Below, in pieces: positions 28,401-40,400 of a stretch of 64,000 nt of DNA (position 1 is its first letter; each line of letters begins with the position of its first letter). This DNA is from Gymnogyps californianus (lineage: Eukaryota; Chordata; Aves; Accipitriformes; Cathartidae): NCBI RefSeq assembly GCF_018139145.2, contig NC_059500.1, positions 26,393,437 through 26,457,436 on the forward strand. Direction: 5' to 3'. The notes below the pieces were generated by a model. The model did no database searches and was not told the origin of the DNA. It saw only the letters and a list, made by a program, of their open reading frames with translations. The position numbers and the translations under genes were made by a program.

Positions 28401-31400
28401 CCAACACACACACACAATCTGTCACAGAAATCTGACAAAATTTGAGGAAAGTAATCCCTAAACAAATAAGCAAGGTGCAAACTAAAAATGTTGCCAATCA
28501 CATCCTGGGCTGCATCAAAAGAAGCATGGCCAGAAGGTCAAGGGAGGTGATTCTCCCCCTCTACTCCACTCTCATGAGACCCTACCTGGAGTACTGCATC
28601 CAGCTCTGGGGCCCCCAGCGTAAGAAAGACATGGACCCGTTGTACTGGGTCCAGAGAAGGGCCATGAAGATTATCAGGGGACTGGAGCACCTACCCTATG
28701 AGGACAGCCTGAGAGCACTGGGGTTGTTTAGCCTAGAGAAGAGAAGGCTCCAGGGAGACCTCACAGCAGCCTTCCAGTACTTGGAGGGGACCTACAAGAA
28801 AGATGGGGTGGGACTCTTTATCAGGGCGTGTAGTGATAGGATGAAGGATAACGGTTTTAAACGGAAAGAGGGGTAGACTTAGATTAGATATTAGGAAGAA
28901 ATTCTTTACTGTGAAGGTGGTGAGACACTGGAACAGGTTGCCCAGGGAAGTTGTGGATGTCCCCTCCCTGGAAGTGTTCAAGGCCAGGTTGGATGGGGCT
29001 TTGAACAACCTGATCTAGTGCAAGTTGTCCCTGCCCATAGCAGGGCGGTTGGAACTAGATGATCTTTAAGGTCCCTTTCAACCCAAACCATTCTATGATT
29101 CTATGGTTTTGGAGGTTGTTACTGGAAAGGACCAAGGTATATTGCTAGGGCTGTATAATTAAAACCCGTCTGCATCTGCTCAAAGGATTTCAAATGCTTG
29201 GCACATTAATTGGATACTTTTTCACGTTGAATTAAATACTCCTTAAAAATACATTTCTTTTAAAACACAGCCTCATTATACACTGTGGACTCTAATAAAC
29301 CATAAATCTCCTCAAGTCTTCAAACAAAAAACCAAACTTGAGAACATCAGTATTTTTGAAATTGAAAATACAATTTCACTTTGTACCTTCGCAAAAGCTG
29401 CTGCAGTCATCTGAACTCGTCCCTCATCAGAAGCGTAGATTTTGAGATCATGTCGGTAAGTGCTATGTAATCTGAGCAAACCACATCCAGGAAATCCAGC
29501 ATAATCTCCTACCAAACAAACATTTTGCTCAAACTCTCATTTTGCACTTGATTATCTTCAAAAGGGATTTATGCCATTCAATACATTTTTTTTAATCGTT
29601 ATTACTTTTTTTTTTACCTTGTCCACCTGGATACATACACCTGAAAGCCCTTCCAAGCTCCTCTGCTTGAACCCTGCCTGCAGGGGTCAATTCTCCTCCC
29701 CATTTCAGAACCAGAAGCAGGGATGGCTCATTTCTTCTATTATCTAATTGTACACAGAGAGAGGAGTTTAGTAGTGAAGTACATTCTAAATCTTCTTTGT
29801 TTTGCAAACGAACAAAAATATTTGGACTATGCAGGGCTTCAGTAAAGGATCTCTTCAACACTGTGAATCTTTAATAGCATTCTAACATTAAGAAAATATT
29901 GAACTGGAGAACTAAGTGAGTACTTACACAGAGAAACCCGCAGTAGTTAAATTACAGAGAAAACATAAGTGAAAAATACTTAGCACGAAATCTGAAGCAA
30001 AAAGTAAATCGAGACACAAAAATTAAAATAAATTGGATGCTAAATACCCTACAGTTATTTCAGTCAGTAACCATGGGTCAAGGACCAGAAAAGCTTATAA
30101 AAGTTTTAAAGATAGCAGTAAATGTTGAGTGGGATTTTCTCATCCTGGCCCCCAAACACTGTCTTTGGTGAATCACTGAAGCTTCTTTTCACCCTACTTT
30201 TCTGCTACAAAAAAGCAGTGTTAGAATACAAATTTACTACATAGTTTTAGGTGTACAATTCAGCAGATCAAGAGACTCTGAATATCTGCCAACAATACAA
30301 ACATTCATTCAAAACAACATATTCCTTCTTCTTAACATCAAGACATGTTGTACCACTAGTCCGTGACTATTTAAACACACATGATATTACGTGATTAGGT
30401 GCAAAAGTAATACAATACCTTCCTCTTCACTGGAAGTCTTTGGGCAACCATGAGGAAGATATGTTAACTGAACTTTGCGATTTATGCCTGAAAAATGCCC
30501 ATACCTGAAGTAGGAATGGGGGAAAGTGAGAGGGGAAGAGGGAGAGAAACATTGTAAATATTTTCCTCCAAACCTGCTATGCTCCTGTAACAGCATATAA
30601 TAGATCTATGCTGGTCATTGATACGTGCATTTGACCACCATTTACTGAAGCAGCGCTTAGAACAAGCCTAACTCAACAAGCATAGAATGACTACAGAAAT
30701 ATCAACCATTCTATAATGGAACATTTAAAAATACTATCCACTACTTTTTTTCACAACACTGAACATAAAACTAAGGCGGGGCGGGGGGAAGCGTTTGCAG
30801 ATTGCATGAGTAATTTATCTATTCAGATCCACAACTACAGTGGCTATCAGTATCCAGAATCTGATCTGGCAGTGCAGGTAGCTACTATTTTGTTAGCCAA
30901 TTAAGTTCTCAAGCAGAACTCAGTATTTCAAACAATCATCATAAATTTCAACAGTAACTGTCTTTGCCCTGATTTTTTTAAATTAAACTTATCTACTCCC
31001 ATTTAGAGTTCTGAGACCTCAGATCTTTAACAAACCTTGAAGCCTTAGGTTTTTGTTTTTTGTTTTTGTTTTTTTTTTTTTTTAATTAGTAAATATTTCA
31101 GGCTTAATATACAAAGCCTTATTGATTTGGAAACCTCCAAGTTTGCTGTAAGTAGACAGTACACACAGTGAAAGTCCTTACTGGCTCCATTAGACTTCAT
31201 TATGTCACACACTGCAAGAAGCAGACCCTGCACTCAAATACTTTCATTTTAAAAACATGCAAGAATATAAAATTTGAGATCAAAGAAAGTAACTTTTTCA
31301 TGTAGAAAGTACACCGAGACACTAGGTAAAGCAGTATGTTCAATTAAAAAGATAAGGAGAAAAAACAGAGAGACGGCTGAGTTCTCCTTCATAACGTCAA

Positions 31401-34400
31401 ACATGACATCCTTTCTCTTGATAACCCTTGTGCTTGAATTAATTTATCATTATATATTTGATAACCATTTCAATCCAAGCAGTAACTGGTAAAACAGGTC
31501 AAAATAGCAGATACAACTTTGTTACTGTGAAGCCTGAAAATTAGACACTTACATTTCTAACACAGTCTTTAGCTGTTCAAGTTTTGCTTTACTTTCTTCA
31601 ATTTCAGAATCATTGTTTTGCCCAAGTTCTACAAGGAGCTGCCTTGCTATATCAAGCACTTCCTAAAGAAAGGAAACATACGATTTACTTAAATAAATAA
31701 TTTTCTACCTATAAAATACCACAGCAAGAAACTAAAGACAAACTCGCCTGCAACTGTTTTGGTTTTTTCAGTTTTAGTTTTCCAGATTTATATCCATCAC
31801 ATTTTTCAAAGAGATCAAAAAACCTTTAAGAGAAAGAATATTGATTAAAAAACACAGTTAATAAGTTAAAATATTACTTGAACAAGTGGCTCTTAAACTT
31901 AAAGCGATCTAAAATTAGGACGTTTACACTATTTGAAAAGTATGTTAAAACCTACACCTCAGAGGTCAAACCAACCTTTATTCAAATCCCATTTCCCAAG
32001 AAAGTCTTCAACACATTAGAGAAATAAGAGCATTAAAAATGTTCTCTCACTGACTTGCTAAGTGTTTAAAAAAAAAGGGGGGGGAAGATATTCTATATAT
32101 CAAATGATATAACATTTGAATATGCAGCTATGTCAATTCTTAATCTTCAAAAATGATCCTGAACAGAAGTAGGGACCAAAAATACCAAATGAGAGTCCTA
32201 CACTTTCACAGCATGTATCTCTGAATGCAAGAATCTAGTCCCAAAACAAGTAATTACTTTTTACTGAAATTGCACCTAATTCCAGGCCAATTATGTAAGG
32301 CACTTTATGAATGCTAACATAAAGATGGTATCTACCAGAAATTCAGAGCCATCAAAATTTGACAAAACTAAAAGACAAAAAGGTGGTGCAGTAAGATGGC
32401 AGCTCACACAAGAACAGTTATGATAAAAAGAGAAAGGCAGAAGTCACAGTCAAATGGTGAACCAGAAATATTCTCTGCTGCATTATTTTGAATAAAGACA
32501 TCTATAGAGACAAATGCATTTTCATTAAGATCAAGCAGGACTGTTCACAAGGCACAGCATGTGATGAAGGAAGTCTGCACAAGTAATCTGACAGTCCTGC
32601 ATACTTGCTAATTAGCTGCAACATCAGTTAGATTTAAAAGAAAACAAAACAAAAACCAACTTGTATGATGCAATTCCTGCTCAATTCATTGCTTGCACAT
32701 CCTCAAGAAGCGAGCTCTGCTCTAAAGCATCCAAACTAATTTTTACCAAGATTCTACTTACTTCTGATGTTTTACTTCCATTTTCATTTTTTGTTTTGGT
32801 GTTCGGTCCCCATGCCGTATTACAGCTATAACGCATCTAAGCTCCATCCTGAAATGTCAAGAGAGTTATATTTCACAATTCTATATACGAAGGTCTTTTA
32901 TTTAATATTAAAACCACCACGAATCAAGACAATTGACAAAGTCGTAGTTATCTGACGTAACTACAGAAGTGATGGAAGGATATGCAAGAATATAAGGTTA
33001 ACTGAAAATGATGTAAGGTATAAAATATAAATATTGATTTTAAGACTTGAGTAACTACAGAATATCTATTTTAAGTAGTTTTTAAAATGATTTTGAGGTT
33101 CATTAAATGAGAGAGCATGTTTATTAGAAGCGCATATTAAGTTGGTGCTGGAACAATGATTAGCAGTGAAGAAAGCTATGCATAAAAGATGCTACACTTG
33201 AAAATCTGCTGTTCTATACTCAGCTTGACTAAGGGTCAGAAACTCTGATTGCTGGCATAGCAATTGTGATTCCTTCCTTGTTTTCATCACAAAAAACAAG
33301 CGTTCATAGGCCAAAGTGGGCACACCTTGTGAAGAGAAAAAAAAATTCACACAAAAGTTACATTAGGAGTTTACACAATTCAGGTGTAGCTACTATTTTC
33401 TTACATTGTTCCAGAGGTGGTTGGCACAATAGGGATGTCTTCAGCTTCCAAAGGAATCGACCATGGTATCTGAAACTGGGGAGCAAGTTCTCTCATTATG
33501 ATATTTCTAAAGAAGGGGTTAAAAAGAAAAAAAAAACACTAAGTTTAAAGCACAGCTTATACAACACATACAAACTCCAAACCACATAGATAATACATAC
33601 ATGCATTTTTATCTATGTGGTTTTAGAGTACTAGCAGTCATGAGTCTCTAGATGCAAATTTTAACTGTATAATAAAAACCTACTTAAACAACAATTTAAA
33701 GCTACTACAACTGCTACAGAGACAACATTAGCCTAATGGCCCTGGATTTGTAAGAAACCTCAGTTTTTGAACTCCAATTCCTAAGAGCTCCTTGGATATG
33801 ATTTAGTCTTTTTCATTTAAATATTCAGACACCGGACTCCATTGCCTAACTGAAAGTTCCTGATAATCGGCAAGCCATTCTCATCAAAGAGTAACTGGTA
33901 TCTTTAGTGGTAATTTCACTGAAGTTTCTGTGATAGAACTGGAAACATAGGTAAAGTCTCTGGTCATAACTACAAAATGGTAACACTGCCTCCACCTACA
34001 GAAGGTTGTTAAATCTTGCTAATGTTCTGTTTCTCAAGTATTTCATCAAAAGATACTGAACTTCAGATTAGTATCTACATAAGAAGCAGTAACACGGAGG
34101 AAAAAAATTGTGCATCTTAAAGTAGCATAAGCCAAAATCTAATTCCTAAAAAGCTCGAAAAAAATCTGCTGTTACTTAACACTGCAATGTATTACCTTAA
34201 GGAATAAAGCATAAGGAAAAAATTATGAGATAACTTCTTTTTCAGAGAATTCAACAGCTACAACAATTTGAATAAAGAGAAATCAAAATGGGTCTGAGAA
34301 TAGTAACTCTAGCTCAAAAAGTGGCCAAAACCAACAGAACTACAGTTGTTATGTAGGATTTCAGCTTAGCTCTTCCTCCATTTAATAAGATCTGACCATT

Positions 34401-37400
34401 TGATAATGCAGAAAGTAATGCTGTATCTCATCAGTGCAATCTTACTGTAAAGCCAGTTTAGCTAGCCAAAATGGGATCAGCCTACTTTGAGGGCAACATT
34501 TCACTGGCATAGAGTTCACTACCCAATTCTGTATGATCCCTTGTGTCCTGGTTTCGGCTGGGATAGAGTTAATTTTCTTCTTAGCAGCTGGTACAGTGCT
34601 GTGTTTTGGTGTCCTGGTTTCGGCTGGGACAGAGTTAACTCTCTTCTTAGTAGCTGGTACAGTGCTGTGTTTTGGATTTAGTGTGAGAATGATGTTGATA
34701 ACACTCTGATGTTTTAGTTGTTGCTAAGCAGAGCTTATCTTAAGCCAAGGACTTGTCAGTCTCCCATGCTCTGCCAGCAAGCAGGTGTGCAAGAAGCTGG
34801 GAGGGAGCATAGCTGGGGCAGCTGACCTGAACTAGCCAAAGGGGTATTCCATACCATGGAACGTCATGCCCTGTATATAAACAGGGGGGAGCTGGCCGGG
34901 AGGCATGGATTGCGGCTCGGGAACTAACTGGGCATCGGTCAGTGGGTGGTGAGCATTTGCATTGTGCATCACTGGTTTTTTCCTTCCCCCCCCCTTCCTT
35001 TTTTTGTTGCATTCCTTTTCATTACTATTATTATTATATTTCATTATTACTATTGTTAGTATTATATTTTACTTTAGTTATTAAACTGTTCTTATCTCAG
35101 CCCACGAGTTTTACTTTTTTTTTTCCTTTGTTTTCCTCCTCCTCACCCCACTGGGAGGGGGAGGGGGAAACGGCTGCGTGGCGCTGAGTTGCTGACTGGG
35201 GTTAAACCACGACATTTGGATTTAGTGTGAGAATAATGTTGATAACACACTGATGTTTTAGTTGTTGCTAAGTAGTACTTATCCTAAGTTAAGGACTTTT
35301 CAGTTTCCATGCTCTGCCAGCAAGCAGGTGTACAAGAAGCTGGGAGGGAGCATAGCCAGGACAGCTGACCCGAACTAGTCAAAGGGATATTCCATACCAT
35401 AGAACATCATGCTTAGTATATAAACTGGGGGGGTTGGCTGGGAGGGGCAGATTGCTGCTCGGGCAGTGGTCAGCAGGTGGTGAGCAATTGTATTGTGCAT
35501 CACTTGTCTTTTCTTGGGTTTTATTTCTCTCTTTTTTTTGTTATATTCCTTATCGTTACTATTATTATATTTTTATTGTTATTAGTTAGTATTATATTTT
35601 ATTTTACTTTAGTTATTAAACTGTTCTTATCTCAACCCATGAGTTTTCCTTTTTTCCCTGATCGTCCTCCCCATCCCACTGGGAGAGGACAGGGGGGAGC
35701 AGCTGCGTGGTGCTTAGTTGCTGGCTGGGGTTAAACCACGACACCTTGTTACACCTTTGTTTGCTCCCAGTAGCAGACAGAAGATGGTACAACAGAAGAC
35801 ACCTTGATACTACATCAGTTTGGATTTACTAGTATGAAATCCACAAATATACAAGTATACACCAGCTTCAGATCAAGGATGATGTACATTAATTTGGGAA
35901 CACATTAAACAGCAGCAAGCATAACCATCCAGTGGTGCTTCTCTACTTGAAAAAAATCTCAACTACCTTTAAGTACTTAATCCACCTTTCAAAATACTTA
36001 TTCAGTTAGCTTTAAGTGTTCACAAAACACTCAGACTCAGATGTTTTGGATAATTTTAGGAATAAGGAATTTATTTAGGATTTATTTATTGATTTAGGAT
36101 TCTTTTTAATATTTTATTTATTATTTAATGACTTATTTCATGTGATCCTTCATTTTAAATAATTAATTTAGGAATAAGGAAATAGTAGTACATAAACTAT
36201 AGTCACATACAACAGAGTGAATAGGCAAAACTCCTGAAATAAATCAGTAAACTCTTACCCCAGTATCTTAGCACAATCATCATAGTATTTCATGGAGTTT
36301 TTCACAAAACTGAAGCCATTCACATCACAGACATAGGACTGTCCATTAGCACGCAGCAAATCAAAGCCACAAACTGTTTGCTGTTTTTAAGAATGAAAGT
36401 TCAAGTCATTGATCACCTTCCTAGGATTGCTTATTCTAAACAAACTTTGTATTTTAACATGGTATTCATCTGAAAACATGAAAAAAATATGACAGATTTT
36501 ATACTTAGTACCTTTTGCCAGTTCCATGTTAAGTTCGCTCATGTCATGCAAACATGTCCCTATTTTTAACTTTATATCCCCAACTTGATTTTACCCTTCC
36601 TACATATCCCTAGCAGTATCATTACTGGAGGTCAACTTCACATGTGCACAAACTTAACGTTCAAGATGTACAGCATAAGCAATGATGGGCCTACAAATTC
36701 CCCATTCTGACAGTGGTTTCCCCCTACAAATAGTTTTTAAGGGTGGCAGGCAAGAAATGACAAAATACTGATAAAAACATTTTTGTCCAAATTTAAATTT
36801 GACAGGGTAGTTTTGACATTGACATATTCTTGACATTATTAGTACAGGATACTAGATGCTATTTCAACAGATTACTTTTTTAGATCTCAAAGCCCACTTT
36901 GCTAGGTTTATCACGTAGCAAAGGTTTACACCCTACAGGCTCCAGAACACCATCATAGTTACACACAGGTAATGAGACAGGCTGAAAGACAGCCTTTTAA
37001 TAAGATGAGTGAAGGAGGGTAAGATATTGAATGAGGTTTTGAACAAAGGAATCTTAAAACTATACAAAAATGGAAACTATCAAACACTTCAAATAAGGCC
37101 CTAATCACGTCAGTACCAACTTAACATTTAATTGGGCCCAGTGTAAATACTAGGTAACAAAAGTTACAAAAACTTAACTACTGAAATTGTGTTTTGCTAA
37201 CCTAGAAACCATTAATAAAATGTGTGAACATATTATGCATAGAACAGATACATCATGGACTAGCAAAGCACAATAGCAACACATGAATTCAGGAAACTTA
37301 TGCAACATAAGCAACCCATCCAGAACTTTTCAATGCGTTAAAGGAAGAATTCTTCTAGATTAAAAAAAGATGTGGAAGTTTAACTTTTCACCTTCCTAGG

Positions 37401-40400
37401 AGTTCTGCAGCAATTATCACTGCTGGCTCTGTGAGTTAGTTAATTAACACTGAGTGTTTGATCAGATAGGAAAGTAATCAGCTTACTTTAAAGGCAAGGC
37501 ATACTTTCCAAGCAATTAACTTCTCTCTTGCATTCAGGATGACTGGATACCTCACTTCTTTTCCTTCACTATCTCGTTCTACCTTGCCATCCAGAGCTGG
37601 AGACTTCCGGGCTTCAGCATGAGCATAATCTGGACCTACTGTGTACACCTTTATTGAAAAACAGGAACTCTTGATTCAGTGTAATTAAATTACATATACG
37701 CATACATTTTGCTAAATTTATCTCAAATGTGATAACAACTTCAAAAGATACCAGCTGTTTTCATCATTGAAAAGGTCACTCTAAAGTTCTCTACCTTCAG
37801 AGAACACCCATCATCTATTGACAACGTAGGATAAAGCAAGAGGAGACAACAGCTAGAGCACAGGTAAAGAAAAATAATAATTCTAGAACTTGATGAATAA
37901 AAATGAATTTCTTAATTATGGTGGTACATTGGTAAAGAATAATGTTTTCCTCTCCAGAACTTCTGCAGAACTTGGGGAGCAGATTAATTTGAGAATTATT
38001 TCAGTTTACTTGATTATGGAAATCTGGCTGCAGGACTAAGTGATTCTCTTAATTAAAAAATATCTTCATATTTTAGGCAGGACTAAACAAAGCAAAGATC
38101 TGCCCAGTTTTAGCATGACAAGGCAGGGGCTTGAGAGAATGATTGTGCTATCTACTCTGCTGCAGTGTCGATGCTCACTGAAAGGACCGGGGCATACACT
38201 AGAAGAGACTTGTCAGAAGCTCTCAAAAATGGGCTACTGTCACTTTAATTAAAAACAAAACTCTAAGCTTTAATAAAAAAGTATTCAACTAAACCAGATG
38301 TTTGCAAATACTGCCACTTTAATCAACTCGGGCAAGAGGGTGAGTTGGGTGAAGCTGCCTAATATAAAGCTGACAGTCTTGTTACTTGAAGAAAATCCAT
38401 TATTTATTTGGGGTGTTAAAAGTCCACAGCTGCTGCTTGATGACTACACTACAACAAGCAGTCAAAATAGTCCCCACCCCTCAAGTTATTTGCATCTCTT
38501 CAGGTTGCAAGAAACTTTTCTTTTCAGAAATGATTTGTAAAGCTCTTACACAGACGTCTGTGAACTCAGATTAACCTATTGCAAAGTCTTGCACCGTATA
38601 ACCATCTGAAGAGTACAGCTCATGAAAACATATCGACTTAAAGAACGGGGAATTTGTCTGAGAACATAAACCGAGCATCCTCCTCATGTATCACCAAGTG
38701 GAAGAAGTTGACTGCAATTGATAAAAGGGTTCTTTGGCCTAAGATTGGATTAGATCTCACACTCTCTAAACCTCCAATTTTGTCTAAATATGGTGATCTC
38801 TCATGCATATTGTAAAACATTAGTTTCACATGTTTTATGATGGGCTTCAAATAGCCAGAACTAACACAAAAGGAAAGAAAGCAACCTCCATACATGGCTG
38901 GCTTAACACCTATTCTGTTATTGCTCTATTTTAGCATTCTTTTATAATACCTAGTTTTTACATCTGTTAAGAAAATAAATGAACAAAAGAGTGAAAATAA
39001 TTACAGATAAGGTCAATGCATTATTTTCTGCAAGTTTATATAATTTTAGTACGTAACTTTTGTTTATCAATTAGAATACTAAGACAGTTAGTAAAATCTA
39101 TTTTAATTACAGATTTCTTTCCAACCTTCAGACAAAATAGCTAGGCAGCATCTGTTTACACAGGAAAGTATATGCTGTTCTGGCACTAATACAACACAAA
39201 AAAGAAAGACAATGTGTTGGTTAACAAGCCTCCAGCACTTGATTCTAACAACATAGGCAAAGCTGCTCTACATTACAAGTACTGTGTTTAGCTAGAATAA
39301 GAATTATCTTCTTTACTTATGAACGGTATCAAAACGTCATTAAAATTAATCCTTGACACAAAGATATACTTTCATCTTTTAAACTGACAAGCTCTTGGAG
39401 CAGTTGATTGTTCTAAATATAAATAAGAACACGCAGTTGTCATACCTTCACATCAGTGCCATCTGTAGGCATGAATTCCTCATAAATATAGGAGCCTGTT
39501 TTTCTCACACTGCTTTCAGGGGAATAAACACTGCTTCTGCTGCCAATCTGAAATGAATATTTATCTATTAATAAACTCATAGGCTACTGCCTGAGAAACT
39601 TTAAAACTCCTTAAAATAACACACTTGTACTCAGAAAGCACTTCCTGTACCAAATGAAGCAACTAGGTTTTGATTGTTCCCAAAAGATTTCTTATAAAAG
39701 TGCACTGACTGTGTATGCTTCTTTTACCTGTAAGAATCTGCAGTGGCTGACAATCTACTGCAAAGAACAAGGGTCTGCATTCAAACTAAATGTTCTCCTG
39801 AAATGAATTTCTCTGATCTGCCACTACTCCTACACAAGCAGGACATGACAAAACAGGTCCCAGCTAACATATGGATAGGACAGAATTACTCTGCAATTCT
39901 GTCAGACATCTACAACTTTTCAATAGCTTTATTACAATACCCTCACCTTTCGAAAGAGCCTCTGGCTTCCACCCCCAGCAGATGTTGGATAATAAATGTA
40001 AACATTGTGGTCCTCAGCACTAACTGGCTTTTCTACAAAAGGCTTTTGGAAAATTTCTCCATTCACTTCCACATGATCTTCTCCTTCAATCAAGTTGCAT
40101 TCTGAAGAAACAGTGCGAACAACAGAGATATAATAATACATTCATGGAATGAAATGATTAGAGATTTGGGGTAATTTTGTAGGTTGAAATAAAAAGATTA
40201 TATTACATTTTTGGTTCACTGATTTGTTACTGCACAAAGACTTGATGATTATGTGCTGAACATGTCTGCTGTACCACGTCTATATTATGTTACTTTAATA
40301 CTGTCTTCCAGGATTTCTGTTGATTCCCTCAGTGTCAGACAGGAAATCGTCTCCTACAGATGCATAAGCTTGCATGGGTGGTATTTTTTTGGAAATGTTT

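Larger units (their letters stand above)
25875..29386 (-). other. PPIP5K2 intron between coding exons 15 and 16
   Basis: A 3.5-kb intron, about half of it made of two plus-strand CR1 fragments. Sequence at 26030..26440 has higher GC content and may be the decayed 5' part of the first CR1. Confidence 0.7.
29744..33404 (-). other. PPIP5K2 introns between coding exons 9 and 14
   Basis: Introns 29744..30418, 30505..31552, 31824..32761 and 32849..33404, plus the 85-bp intron 31663..31747 (the GC-AG one), are AT-rich with short homopolymer runs. No repeat family was recognised. Confidence 0.65.

Noticed and set aside
28442..28876. 144-codon plus-strand open frame as a gene
   Set aside because: It is the reverse-transcriptase C-terminus of a truncated CR1, ending in a frame break and followed by the CR1 tail.
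34544..35743. A small provirus with two LTRs and an internal region
   Set aside because: The second LTR follows the first after only 5 bp, and the target duplications show nesting rather than an LTR-internal-LTR structure.
34544..35743. Tandem segmental duplication of one LTR
   Set aside because: A tandem duplication would not leave a TTTGG duplication exactly at the inner ends together with a separate CCTTG duplication at the outer ends.
39743..40105. 120-codon plus-strand open frame
   Set aside because: It lies over and beside PPIP5K2 coding exon 5 on the opposite strand. The minus-strand reading is the conserved protein, so this is its antisense shadow.
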